From an uncultured Brevundimonas sp. (GTDB lineage Bacteria > Pseudomonadota > Alphaproteobacteria > Caulobacterales > Caulobacteraceae), in contig NZ_CAMZFB010000012.1 in the NCBI RefSeq assembly GCF_947305955.1, forward strand, positions 1 to 64,000: 64,000 bases of DNA. The letters run 5' to 3'. The translations under genes were made by a program, and so were the position numbers. This document shows, piece by piece, positions 42,080 through 51,165 of the stretch (within the stretch, counting starts at the first letter, position 1; every line of letters begins with the position of its first letter). The notes beneath the pieces were generated by a model. The model had not been told where the DNA came from. It did not search any database and saw only the letters and a program-made list of their open reading frames with translations.

Positions 42080-43039
42080 CTAGGCGAGGCCCGAAGAGCT
42101 GCCGCGTGTGACTTCTTCATGGCAGTGGCCGCAGACCACTTTCGTACGCAACGTCGCGCCGCAACTGTGGATCAGGGTCTCAGGCGCACCTTCCGGGCCG
42201 GACAACCATTTGGCCCCCCAGTTGATTAGTTCGACCACCAGCGGAAACAGGTCCAGACCCTTTTCCGTCAGGCGATATTCCATACGTAGAGGTTGGGTCT
42301 GATAGGGCCGCTGTTCGAGGATGCCGAGGGTAACAAGGCGTGCCAGTCGCTCCGACAGGATGTTGGTGGCGATGCCCAGTTGCTGCTGAAATTCCCCAAA
42401 ACGGCGGGCACCAAAGAAGGCGGCGGCAATGGTGTGCGAGATCCAGCGATCCCCCAGAACAGCGATGGCCCGCTCGATCATCGCGTCGGTGCTGTTGCGG
42501 ATTTCGACGATGGAGCGGCGCTGGGCGCGTGCCTTGAGGGCAGGGTCGAACCCTGCACCGGGCCCCGCCTTGGAACGGACGTCGCGGGCGACCACTTCCT
42601 TGTCGCAGTGGCTGCAACGGCATTGCGCCTCCAGCGGGTGGCCGCAGCTGTGGGTCAGGTTGTGGGCGCGAACCTTGGCGTCATAGTGCCAGTGGCGCTC
42701 CCAGCGCAGGATCATCAGCGCGGTCTTGAACAGGTCCTCGCCAGCTTCCGTCAGACGATATTCGTCGCGGGGAGGGCGGGCCTGATACTGATGGCGTGCC
42801 AGAACGCCTACGCTTTCGAGGCGACGCAGACGGTCTGTCAGCAGGCTACGGGCAATGCCGATGCGCGACTGGAATTCTTCAAACCGTGACGTGCCGACGA
42901 AGGCTTGGGTACAGATCATCAGCACCCAGCGATCGCCCAGAATGTTCAGGGCGCGCGCCGCAGAGTTGGCAGGCATCAAACGGTTTTCAGCACCCTCGCT
43001 GGCCCTCGCGGCAGCGGTCGTATTCTGGGACAGGCTCAT
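42080..43039 (-). CDS. Tandem-HxlR transcriptional regulator with two zinc-ribbon-like modules
   Basis: The 319-residue protein is an internal duplication. Each half has an HxlR winged-helix domain: residues 27-115 (ALNILGDRWVLMICTQAF...FEEFQSRIGIARSLLTDRLRRLESVGVL) and 187-275 (AIAVLGDRWISHTIAAAFFG...FGEFQQQLGIATNILSERLARLVTLGIL). Each is followed by a cysteine module, HSCG-x6-C-x-C-x2-C (C132, C140/C142, C145) and HSCG-x9-C-x2-C (C293, C303, C306), likely to bind zinc. Normal HxlR proteins have one domain and bind as dimers, so this is a covalent dimer. Its likely target is the adjacent dioxygenase. Confidence 0.88.
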   Translation of the reverse strand: MSLSQNTTAAARASEGAENRLMPANSAARALNILGDRWVLMICTQAFVGTSRFEEFQSRIGIARSLLTDRLRRLESVGVLARHQYQARPPRDEYRLTEAGEDLFKTALMILRWERHWHYDAKVRAHNLTHSCGHPLEAQCRCSHCDKEVVARDVRSKAGPGAGFDPALKARAQRRSIVEIRNSTDAMIERAIAVLGDRWISHTIAAAFFGARRFGEFQQQLGIATNILSERLARLVTLGILEQRPYQTQPLRMEYRLTEKGLDLFPLVVELINWGAKWLSGPEGAPETLIHSCGATLRTKVVCGHCHEEVTRGSSSGLA

Positions 43040-43103
43040 GGGGGCGGAGACTCGTCGGCTGGGCCACTCAAGTCAATCGCAATGGCGCGGCCGACAAAGA
43101 AAA

Positions 43104-43132
43104 CGCCCCGCTACTTTCGGCGTAGCGGGGCG
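43104..43132 (-). terminator. Intrinsic terminator after the hemerythrin gene
   Basis: On the minus strand CGCCCCGCTAC pairs with GTAGCGGGGCG (11 bp) and is followed by TTTTCTTT. It ends the katE-hemerythrin unit. Confidence 0.9.
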
Positions 43133-43152
43133 ATATGGCGCAAAATGCCGGT

Positions 43153-43812
43153 TTAATTCTTCAACCTGATCTTCTTTTCGATCTTCAAGGTCGCCTTCTC
43201 TTCCTTTTTGCGACGCTCGAACACCTTGCGCATGTATTTCAGGTCGCTGCTTGAGAGGATTTTCTCGGCAGCGGCGAACTGTTCCTGCTCCTCCTCGGCG
43301 ATGTGGTGCAGGTATTCTTCCTTCAGCGCGGCAAAGCGGCGAAGCCAGCCGGGGTTGCCATAGTCACGCGCCGCAAGGTCCGCCATCAGCTTGTCCAGTT
43401 CCTTGTGCTCGGCCACGGCATGGCGGGCGTCGTCGGTGGTGGACGGCTCGCGCAGGACCGTGGACCACAGGGCCTGATCCTCGGCGTTGGCGTGGGCCTG
43501 AACCTCCTTGCAGAAAGCCTCGAACAGCTTCTTGCGCTGTTCGGGCTGTCCGCTGGTGGTCTCCTCGATCATGGCGATCAGGGCGCGGTGCTTGTCGTGG
43601 TCCTCGACCAGACGCCCAAAGATGTCCGGATTGCCCCGGAACTTGGTCTTGGGCGTCGAGCCGATGCGGACGGACAGCTCGGGCGCAAAGGATTTGGCCT
43701 CGGCGATGGCATCGGCCTTGGCCTTCTTCGGGTCCTTCTTGGCGTCCTTTGCGGCAGCCTTGTCAGCCTTTGCCGATTTGGACTTTGTCGCCGTAGTGGT
43801 TTGTGTGGCCAT
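43153..43812 (-). CDS. Hemerythrin HHE domain protein
   Basis: The 219-residue protein starts with a Lys/Ala-rich tail of about 35 residues (KADKAAAKDAKKDPKKAKAD) resembling a nucleoid- or anion-binding extension. A hemerythrin-like four-helix bundle follows with ligands in LVEDHDKHRALI, QAHANAEDQALW, AEHKELDKLM and YLHHIAEEEQEQF. Such proteins bind a di-iron centre and sense or scavenge oxygen, NO or iron. It is 12 bases downstream of katE, and both end at one terminator, so it likely works in oxidative-stress defence. The last 30 residues are again basic. Confidence 0.87.
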   Translation of the reverse strand: MATQTTTATKSKSAKADKAAAKDAKKDPKKAKADAIAEAKSFAPELSVRIGSTPKTKFRGNPDIFGRLVEDHDKHRALIAMIEETTSGQPEQRKKLFEAFCKEVQAHANAEDQALWSTVLREPSTTDDARHAVAEHKELDKLMADLAARDYGNPGWLRRFAALKEEYLHHIAEEEQEQFAAAEKILSSSDLKYMRKVFERRKKEEKATLKIEKKIRLKN

Positions 43813-43824
43813 TCTCGTGCCTCC

Positions 43825-45975
43825 TTACGGCAGGTCGCGGACTTTGGGTTCGCGCGCCCAGTGACGGACGGGGCCGACGCCAACCATTTCCTCCCACGGC
43901 ACCACGCCTTCGTCCTTTTCGACATTGGCCTTGTCGAGCAGGATTTGCGTGCCCTTGCAGTGACCGATGGTCTTGCAGTGGGCATAGGCGTCGGCGAACC
44001 ACTGGATGGCGGCAGCGTTCTTCGTCAGCTTTTCTGCGGCGTCCGGCATCAGGACCGAGGCCACGGCGTCGAACACGACCGACGGCGCGCCTTCCAACTT
44101 TTCATCGGCCTTCAGTTCGCCACCCTTGACCGGAATGCCACCGACCTTGGGCGCGACCAGTTTGACGGTACCGCCCGCCTTTTCAATGTCGCCCTTCAGC
44201 TTGTCGATGCTGGCCTTGTCCGATCCTTCGGCGAACAGCAGGCCGACGGTGCGGCCCTTGAACGTCTTCTTCGCCTGTTTCTGGATCGACAGGGCGTCCG
44301 ACGGCTTCATATCGACCGGTTCCTTGGCGGCCGGAGCCTTGGCCGGCAGGTCCATGGCCAGACCGTCGGCAATGCGCTTGGCCATGTCCTCGTCGATATT
44401 CCGCAGGCGCGACAGAACACGTTCGCGGACGTGCTCGAGGTTCACCTTCGACAGTTCGAAGACGATGGCATCACGGATGTGGGCCTGTTCGTTCTCGGTC
44501 TGCGAGCGGTAGAAGAGGCGCGCTTGCGAATAGTGGTCCGCGAAGGTTTCCGCGCGCACGCGCAGCAGCTCGCTGCCGTCATTGCGCTCGCCGTTTTCGC
44601 GGAACGAGGTGAAGCCGGTTTCGGGGCAGGCGCGGGGGCCTGCATCCTCGCCCGCTTCATTCAGGCTGTTCGGCTCATAGTTGGCGCGGCCCGTCGGGAT
44701 CAGCGTCTGCATCAGCCCGTCGCGCTGGAAATTGTGGAACGGGCATTTGGGCGCATTGATCGGGATCTGGTGGAAGTTGGTCGTGCCAAGGCGCGACTTC
44801 TGCGTGTCCAGATAGGAGAACAGGCGGCCCTGCAGCAGCGGGTCGTTGGTGAAGTCGATGCCCGGAATGATGTTGGAGGGCAGGAAGGCGGCCTGTTCGG
44901 TCTCGGCGAAGAAGTTGTCGACGTTCCGGTTCAGGGTCATGCGACCGATGATCTGGACCGGAATTTCTTCCTCGGGGATCAGCTTGGTGGCGTCGAGGAC
45001 GTCATAGGGCTGTTTGGCGGCCCAGGCCTCGTCGAACACCTGAATGCCGAAATCCCACTCGGGGAAGTCACCCGCGTCGATGGATTCGAACAGGTCGCGG
45101 CGGTGGAAGTCGGGATCGGCACCGGCGATCTTGACCGCCTCGTCCCAGGTGGTGCTTTCAATGCCCAGCACCGGCTTCCAGTGGAATTTCACGAACTTGC
45201 CTTCGCCCTTGGCGTTGACGAAGCGGAAGGTGTGAACGCCAAAGCCCTCGATGTTGCGCAGGGTGCGCGGGATGCCGCGGTCCGACATCGCCCACATGAT
45301 CATGTGCATGGTCTCGGGCATCAGGGAGACGAAGTCCCAGAAGGTGTCATGCGCCGAGGCGGCTTGCGGATAGCCGCGGTCGGCCTCCATCTTCACCGAA
45401 TGGACGAGATCGGGGAACTTCATCGCATCCTGGATGAAGAAGACCGGAATGTTGTTGCCCACGAGGTCCCAGTTGCCCTCGTCGGTGTAGAGCTTGACCG
45501 CAAAGCCGCGCACGTCGCGCGGCGTGTCGATGGATCCCGCGCCGCCCGCGACGGTCGAGAAGCGCACGAAGACGGGGCACTCATTGTCTTCCTTTTGGAA
45601 CAGACCGGCCTTGGTCAGTTCCGGGATGGCCTTGGTGACCTTGAACACGCCATGCGCGCCCGAGCCGCGCGCGTGTACGATGCGCTCGGGGATGCGTTCG
45701 TGGTCGAAGTGGAAAATCTTCTCGCGCAGGACAAAGTCCTCAAGCAGCGTCGGGCCGCGAGCGCCTGCGCGAAGGCTGTTCTGGTTGTCGGAGATACGGT
45801 GACCGAAATTGTCGGTCAGATGGGCCACGCCATCCTTGTGGTCGCCATCATGCTTGATGTGCTGCTGGGTCTCGCCAGCGTTGCCGGTATCGGTCTTGAA
45901 CTCGCCCTTGCCTGCGCCGGGAGCATGGTGGTGCAGGCTGTTATCCAAACTGGGGGAGGTTTTGGAGGGTTTCAT
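43825..45975 (-). CDS. katE: Large-subunit catalase HPII
   Basis: The start is ATG 45975, with GGAGA upstream; an in-frame extension to 46047 lacks a ribosome-binding site. The 716-residue protein has the long N-terminal arm of HPII, the catalase core with the haem pocket ([45 protein letters not shown]; proximal [14 protein letters not shown]) and a C-terminal DJ-1/glutamine-amidotransferase-like domain ([13 protein letters not shown]..., about 565-716). It disproportionates hydrogen peroxide in the cytoplasm. It heads a two-gene unit with the hemerythrin protein. Confidence 0.96.
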   Translation of the reverse strand: MKPSKTSPSLDNSLHHHAPGAGKGEFKTDTGNAGETQQHIKHDGDHKDGVAHLTDNFGHRISDNQNSLRAGARGPTLLEDFVLREKIFHFDHERIPERIVHARGSGAHGVFKVTKAIPELTKAGLFQKEDNECPVFVRFSTVAGGAGSIDTPRDVRGFAVKLYTDEGNWDLVGNNIPVFFIQDAMKFPDLVHSVKMEADRGYPQAASAHDTFWDFVSLMPETMHMIMWAMSDRGIPRTLRNIEGFGVHTFRFVNAKGEGKFVKFHWKPVLGIESTTWDEAVKIAGADPDFHRRDLFESIDAGDFPEWDFGIQVFDEAWAAKQPYDVLDATKLIPEEEIPVQIIGRMTLNRNVDNFFAETEQAAFLPSNIIPGIDFTNDPLLQGRLFSYLDTQKSRLGTTNFHQIPINAPKCPFHNFQRDGLMQTLIPTGRANYEPNSLNEAGEDAGPRACPETGFTSFRENGERNDGSELLRVRAETFADHYSQARLFYRSQTENEQAHIRDAIVFELSKVNLEHVRERVLSRLRNIDEDMAKRIADGLAMDLPAKAPAAKEPVDMKPSDALSIQKQAKKTFKGRTVGLLFAEGSDKASIDKLKGDIEKAGGTVKLVAPKVGGIPVKGGELKADEKLEGAPSVVFDAVASVLMPDAAEKLTKNAAAIQWFADAYAHCKTIGHCKGTQILLDKANVEKDEGVVPWEEMVGVGPVRHWAREPKVRDLP

Positions 45976-46236
45976 AAAGGCAGTCTCCGTAAGCCGTTGC
46001 AGGCATGCGGGTCCGTGGACACGGACCGGACCTGTGCGGTTTGACAACCCCGCGTTCGGCCACTGGTTCCTGAATGTTTTTTACGTTGGGGAGGGGGCAG
46101 GATCGCTGCTTCAAGTTTCGCACATGAAAACAATGGGCTTGGGGCCGGTGCGGATGACTGAAGAGTTTGTGATCCTTGCCCGTGGCGAGGATGGCCGCCC
46201 AAGGCTAGTGTGGGCCGGAATGGAGAGGGATTTGCC

Positions 46237-47886
46237 GTGAAGCGTGCGCTTTTCGTGAGTATGGGGGTTCTTGCCCTTGCTGGATGCGCCAGTGGCGGAA
46301 GCTCCGCGTGGGATTTCCTGAGGGGGCATATCTCCGCACGCTCGGCGGTTCTGGAGAATTGGCAGCCCTCGGATGATGCTGTGGCGCGCGGTGCCATGCA
46401 GTTTGCCTTCGGGGATTTCGGTGGGCTGAATTCGGATGCCATGAACACCGTGGCCCTGCCGTGGAAGCTGACGTCCGCGGCGCTGGTCCTGCATCAGTCG
46501 CCGGACGATCTCTCGCAGGCGGCCTTGCGCCGGATCATGCAGGGCTATGGCTTCCAGTATCCCGAGACCATCGCCAACTGGCCTGAAGGCGCGGGGGCGG
46601 CTCCGCGACCGGAGGCGGCCATGGGGCTGGTTCTGGGTACCGGCACGCGCTCCATCCCGCAGATCGAACTGCAGATCGCCAGCACCGGATGCGCGGCCTG
46701 TCACGCCGCCCCGACCTATGACGCGCAGGGCAGGCCCGAGCCGAACCGCGTCTGGCTGGGCGCGCCCAATCCGTCGCTTGATCTGGAACGCTATACGCAG
46801 GACATCTACCGCGCACTGGTTGCGACATCAGGGGATGTGGATCGCCTGTTGGCTGCCGCTCGCGCCCTCTATCCGGGCATGACGGCCCGCGAGGAAAAGA
46901 CCCTGCGCGATTTCGTCATGCCGCGCATGACCGACCGTCTGCAGTATCTGGTGCGCGCGGGCAACGGCCCGCTGCCGTTCCACAGTGGCCATGCGGGTGT
47001 AACCAATGGGGTGGCGGCCCTGAAGATGCAGCACGGGATGCTGGCGGGGGACGAGGGCGCGTTCGAGCGCGAGCGGGGCTTCACGTCTGTGCCGCATCTG
47101 GCTGACCGGACTTTCCGCACCATGCTGCTGTGGGACGGGGCCTATGCGCCCAATGACGGTCGCGAGCGCCGCCGCATGATGCCTGCCGATGCGATTGATC
47201 CGGCCCACATCAATGCGCTGGCGGGGATCACGGCCTATTTCACTGTGCCCACCATGGGCATGAGTGACGAGGCCGCTGTCCGCGCCGTTCCGCAGGTCCG
47301 CGAAGCCTTTGCCTTTGTCGGTACGGTGCGGCCACAACCCTTTCCGGGGACCATCGACATGGCGCGGGCCAGACGGGGAGAGCGGCTGTTTGCGGAAGCC
47401 TGTTCCTCATGTCACGGCAGCTATGAGGACAGTGGGCAAGGGCCGCGACTGGTGCGCTTCCCCAACACCCTGCGGTCGGTCGGGACCGATCCTGTCCGTG
47501 CGGAGACGATGGACGAGGCGCTGGCCGACAAGGTGAACGCCAGCCCGATCCGCCGTCACATCAGGGCCGAGAGCACGGGCCAGTATGCGCCGCCACCGCT
47601 GACCGGCATCTGGCAGAGCGCGCCCTATCTGCACAACGGCTCGGTACCGTCGCTGGCGGCACTGCTGGGACTGGAGGAACGTCCCGTGACCTTCCGTGTC
47701 GGCGGCCATGCGATGGATCTCGACAAGGTAGGCGTGGCCTATCCCGAGGGCTATGTGCCCTATAGCCACCCGTCTGAAGTGGACACCCGCCAGCGCGGCA
47801 TGGGCAACGGTGGTCACACGCGCATGTTCGGCGGCCTGTCGGACAGCGAAAAGCGCGATCTGCTGGAATATCTGAAGCGGCTCTAG
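46237..47886 (+). CDS. Lipoprotein with two c-type haem motifs (RoxA/MauG-like)
   Basis: The start is GTG 46237, six bases after GGAGAGGGA. The 549-residue product has a lipoprotein signal (VLALAGC, lipid Cys near 17), so it is membrane-anchored and faces the periplasm. Two CXXCH motifs are present: CAACH (near 150) and CSSCH (near 390). The C-terminal PPLTGIWQSAPYLHNGSVPSL segment is characteristic of dihaem enzymes of the MauG/RoxA/cytochrome c peroxidase group. Peroxidase, dioxygenase or electron-transfer function all remain possible. Its stop overlaps the stop of the convergent nitroreductase gene. Confidence 0.85.
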   Translation: MKRALFVSMGVLALAGCASGGSSAWDFLRGHISARSAVLENWQPSDDAVARGAMQFAFGDFGGLNSDAMNTVALPWKLTSAALVLHQSPDDLSQAALRRIMQGYGFQYPETIANWPEGAGAAPRPEAAMGLVLGTGTRSIPQIELQIASTGCAACHAAPTYDAQGRPEPNRVWLGAPNPSLDLERYTQDIYRALVATSGDVDRLLAAARALYPGMTAREEKTLRDFVMPRMTDRLQYLVRAGNGPLPFHSGHAGVTNGVAALKMQHGMLAGDEGAFERERGFTSVPHLADRTFRTMLLWDGAYAPNDGRERRRMMPADAIDPAHINALAGITAYFTVPTMGMSDEAAVRAVPQVREAFAFVGTVRPQPFPGTIDMARARRGERLFAEACSSCHGSYEDSGQGPRLVRFPNTLRSVGTDPVRAETMDEALADKVNASPIRRHIRAESTGQYAPPPLTGIWQSAPYLHNGSVPSLAALLGLEERPVTFRVGGHAMDLDKVGVAYPEGYVPYSHPSEVDTRQRGMGNGGHTRMFGGLSDSEKRDLLEYLKRL

Positions 47887-48854
47887 GGGACGATCAGTTC
47901 GTCTACCGAAAGGCGTGCGGGGGCGGGCAATCTGGCGGCGTCCACCATCCCTGCACGCAGGACCGTGACCACGCGGCGGTGCGACGGCACTGAAAGACGT
48001 TCGGCCATTTCATCAGCAGCCATCGGATCGTCGCCCAATATGGTCAGGGGTGAGGCGGCAAGGCCCCGCGCCGTCAGTTCCAGCCACAGGCGGTGCCAGA
48101 GGCGTCCGGTTTCAAACGGCGGCGCATCGCGGTCCTGCACCAAGGCAACCAGCGCGGCGGCCGTGTTGGTCGTTGCGGCCTCGCCGGTCAGGGGGGCGGC
48201 GAGTTTTACCGCATCCAGCGCCTCGAACACCGGATGGGACATCACCACGCCCGCCGCCACGGCAACGGGGGTGGACATGGCCATGGCTTGGGCGTTCAGG
48301 CCATCCACGCTCCATCGCGGATGGCGCGGGGTCAGCCGCATCCATGACGTCAACTCGGTGCGGTAGGGACGATTGCGGAAAGCTCGCATGGTCGCCTGAT
48401 CGGTCAGGCGGGCGATCTGTTCGATCTCGGCGCGGTCTGTGATCAGGCGGGCGTCGGGATGGCTGAAGGTTTCGAGCGCGGCCAAGGCGTCGTCGGTACG
48501 GCGGCGGTCGAACTTGCCGCGATAGGTCCGCCGCCTTGTCAGGCGCGCGGCCAGTGGATCGGCAGTGGTGCTCCCCGTCACCGCCAAGCGGGCGACCTCG
48601 CCTTGGGCAGGGGCGGTCAGCGACAGGGCGATGCCCCTGAGGCTGGCGGCGAGGATCATGCCCTCTGCGGCGGCACCGTGGCTGGCGGCGGCGTCGCGCC
48701 CCGTCGGATCGCCGACGGGCAGGGTGCGGCCCGGCGACGCGATCAGGGCGATGGTGTCCCCGTCGATCCGTCGCCATTGGGTCGGCTGGATGTTGTGCAC
48801 ATTGGGCGACAGCGCCGCCTCGGCCACCAGTTCGCGGAACAGTTCGGGCGTCAT
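47883..48854 (-). CDS. Nitroreductase-fold protein (Acg/Rv3131-like), fifth gene of cassette
   Basis: The ATG at 48854 overlaps the preceding gene (ATGA), giving 323 residues. The pattern AALSPNVHNIQPTQWR near the start is the FMN-binding nitroreductase signature (usually SP.S.NTQPW), and RRTYRGKF, AMSTPVAVAAG and AGRLWHRLWLELTARGLAASPL follow the Acg-type nitroreductase layout. These proteins often have an incomplete FMN site and unknown substrates. It lies at the end of a five-gene operon with a ThiF-like enzyme, matching the domain pair fused in mycobacterial MoeY (Rv1355c). The 3' ends of this gene and the dihaem lipoprotein gene overlap by two bases with no terminator. Confidence 0.82.
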   Translation of the reverse strand: MTPELFRELVAEAALSPNVHNIQPTQWRRIDGDTIALIASPGRTLPVGDPTGRDAAASHGAAAEGMILAASLRGIALSLTAPAQGEVARLAVTGSTTADPLAARLTRRRTYRGKFDRRRTDDALAALETFSHPDARLITDRAEIEQIARLTDQATMRAFRNRPYRTELTSWMRLTPRHPRWSVDGLNAQAMAMSTPVAVAAGVVMSHPVFEALDAVKLAAPLTGEAATTNTAAALVALVQDRDAPPFETGRLWHRLWLELTARGLAASPLTILGDDPMAADEMAERLSVPSHRRVVTVLRAGMVDAARLPAPARLSVDELIVP

Positions 48855-49963
48855 GCCACGGCCTTGCGGAACAGGTGGGTGCGATGAAGGCGCTCGGCCC
48901 CCAGACGGTTGACGTAGCTGAGGCTGGGGCCGTTGACGTCGGCGATCCATGTGCCGCCGCAGTATTGGTATTTGCCCTTCTTCAGCGCTTCCACCACGCG
49001 GTGCAGCATGGCGGCATTCACCCCCTTGCCGTGGTGTTCGGGGCGTACCGAATAGAGGATGATGACGGCGCGCTTGGGCGCGAACAGACCGCGTAGCCAC
49101 GACCAGATCATCCGCACTCCATAGCGTGCACCCGCATGGCGCACGAAAGGATTTAGGTCGGGAATACAGATGACTACGCCCGCTGGTTCACCTTTATGAT
49201 GAATGATGGCAGACAGGGTCGGGTCCATCACCCACATCATCTCGCCCGCCTGAAACTGGAACTCCTCTGCGGTCAGGGGGACGAACATGGGGTTTTGGTC
49301 AAAGCCTGCATTCAGGCACAGACGGCCTTCCTCCATGCGGACCTTGAAGTCGCGGCGGGTGATGGGGGCAAAGGTCCAGTCGGGCGAGTTCAGGATGTCC
49401 CGCGCACCGCCGCGCAGCAGCCTGTTCTCGTCCACTTCGTCAGGACGGAAGCCCCAGGTCATCATCGGAAACTCTGCCGCAAAGCCCAGCCGCTCCAGAT
49501 GCTTCGGCAACCACGGCGGGTTCCACATCATGTCGGTGGTCGGGGCGTGTTCGAACCCCTCGGTCACCATACCGACCATCTGCATGGCCGTCAGGTTGAA
49601 GGGGCCGACGATCTCGGTGTCGCCGTGGCGGCGGGCAAAGTCGGTGATGGCCGCGAACAGCAGGTCGATGGCGTCCGCATCGTCCGCCGCGTCGAAATAG
49701 CCGAAGCAGGTCCGCGCCCAGCCGTGGCGTTCATTCGATTGCCGATGGCGGTGGGCGGTCGCGCGGGCCACGGGCCTGCCGTCGCGTTTGACGACATAGA
49801 ACTCCAGCGCGCCGCCGGATTTCAGCATCGGGTTCTGCTTGGGGTCGAGGTACTTTTTCAGGTCCGACCGCATGGGCGAAACATAGGGGCTGTCGGACGG
49901 ATAGACCTCGAACGGGACGCGGAAGAAGGCGTTGAAATCACCCTTTACCAGCTCAAGGGTCAT
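48851..49963 (-). CDS. Large GNAT-fold N-acetyltransferase-like protein, fourth gene of cassette
   Basis: The 370-residue protein resembles the long GNAT-type proteins starting with a F..VPFEVY..D..YV.PMRSDLKKYLDPKQNP segment. An N-terminal acyltransferase half (FYVVKRDGRPVARATAHRH...GYFDAADD) is followed by a C-terminal GNAT half with an acetyl-CoA-loop-like SVRPEHHGKGVNAAML (about 316-331). Substrate is unknown. ATGA overlaps connect it to the genes on both sides. Confidence 0.8.
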   Translation of the reverse strand: MTLELVKGDFNAFFRVPFEVYPSDSPYVSPMRSDLKKYLDPKQNPMLKSGGALEFYVVKRDGRPVARATAHRHRQSNERHGWARTCFGYFDAADDADAIDLLFAAITDFARRHGDTEIVGPFNLTAMQMVGMVTEGFEHAPTTDMMWNPPWLPKHLERLGFAAEFPMMTWGFRPDEVDENRLLRGGARDILNSPDWTFAPITRRDFKVRMEEGRLCLNAGFDQNPMFVPLTAEEFQFQAGEMMWVMDPTLSAIIHHKGEPAGVVICIPDLNPFVRHAGARYGVRMIWSWLRGLFAPKRAVIILYSVRPEHHGKGVNAAMLHRVVEALKKGKYQYCGGTWIADVNGPSLSYVNRLGAERLHRTHLFRKAVA

Positions 49964-51165
49964 GCGGCTTCTCCGGTACTGTGTGCGGCCAAGAGGGCGG
50001 CCGTCTTCTGGAACAGGGCCATGGCCCGCTCGTCCTCGTCCAGCAGGGCCGATCCGCCCAGCGCGACAAGCCCGATCCGCAGCGGCTGGTCCGAGATCAG
50101 GATGGCGTGCGTCGAGTTGTGCCGCAGCAGCAGGTCACGCAGCTGTTCGCGGGCATCGGCCAGCGGATGCTCGGCCCACAGGCTGGACAGGTGGACCACA
50201 GGGCGGCCCTCGAACGCGGCGGGCAGCAGGGCGGGGTCGTAATCGGTCAGGTCGTTGCCTTGGGCGAGGATCAGCCCTTCCAGCGGAGCGACGCGGGACG
50301 CATCGGCGATAAAGGCACCCAGCGATGCGGTGTCGGCATTGGCCAGCGTATGGTCGAACAGGCGGCGCTGTTGGTCATTGCCGCCCGAGCGCAGGCGCAG
50401 CAGCACCGACAGAGCCAACAGGGCGGCTACCGTCACCGCCAGCACCGAGCCTGCCTCCAGCCAGCTTTGCGGGCGGTTGAGCAGCATCAGCGCCCCCGCC
50501 AGCAGGATGGCCGTCGCGAAGGTGAGTGACAGCTCCTTGATCGTGTCCAGCCACCCCTTGGGCGCATTGGCTCCGGCAGCGGCGGCATAGGCGAGGCCCA
50601 GCAGACCCAGTGCGGACAGGCCGACGGGCAGGCCGATACGGAAATCCGTCAGCGCCAACAGGCCCGTCGCCAGAAGGGCGCGGGCATAGGCGTTGAGGGT
50701 GGAGTTCTCCATCGGCGACAGGCTGTCACGGCGGCGGAATACGATCAGGCCCAAAACCAGCAGTAGGGCGCACGGCACATAGATCGCCAGATTGAAGGCC
50801 CGCTCAATGCCGCTTCCGGCCAGAAGGGCGGCGAGGATGCCAAGGATGGTGCCGCCGCCGATGACGATCTTCATCCACAGCGGTGAATGCCGCCGCAGCA
50901 GGATTTCCGCGAGGATCAGCGCCGCCGTCGGCAGGGCGCAGGCCAGCACCAGCGTCAGGGCCCCAAATGCCCCCACACCCGTGGCCATGCTGAGCGCGCG
51001 GCAGAGATAGAAAAGGCCCGACAGGCCGAACACGAGCAGCAGCACGTTCTGGACGGTCGAGCGGCGGCGACGTCGCCACAGGACGAGCGCCACCGCCAAT
51101 GCGCCGATCGCCCCGAACCCGTCCACGAGCATGCGCGTGGTTTCTGCCAGCGACAGATCGCTCAT
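49960..51165 (-). CDS. Multispanning membrane protein with GAF-like tail, third gene of cassette
   Basis: The ATG at 51165 overlaps the ThiF-type gene stop. The 401-residue protein has about eight to nine membrane helices in the first 275 residues, arranged like the 7TM sensor part of some histidine kinases. A soluble C-terminal domain of about 120 residues (VAPLEGLILAQGNDLTDYDPALL...GLVALGGSALLDEDERAM) looks GAF-like. There is no kinase, cyclase or receiver domain. It could be the sensor, exporter or membrane anchor of the cassette. Confidence 0.72.
   Translation of the reverse strand: MSDLSLAETTRMLVDGFGAIGALAVALVLWRRRRRSTVQNVLLLVFGLSGLFYLCRALSMATGVGAFGALTLVLACALPTAALILAEILLRRHSPLWMKIVIGGGTILGILAALLAGSGIERAFNLAIYVPCALLLVLGLIVFRRRDSLSPMENSTLNAYARALLATGLLALTDFRIGLPVGLSALGLLGLAYAAAAGANAPKGWLDTIKELSLTFATAILLAGALMLLNRPQSWLEAGSVLAVTVAALLALSVLLRLRSGGNDQQRRLFDHTLANADTASLGAFIADASRVAPLEGLILAQGNDLTDYDPALLPAAFEGRPVVHLSSLWAEHPLADAREQLRDLLLRHNSTHAILISDQPLRIGLVALGGSALLDEDERAMALFQKTAALLAAHSTGEAA

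Noticed and set aside
43303..46044. 913-codon open frame antisense to katE and the hemerythrin gene
   Set aside because: It runs across two genuine genes, is Gly/Val/Leu/Asp-rich without motifs, and is explained by GC-rich third positions.
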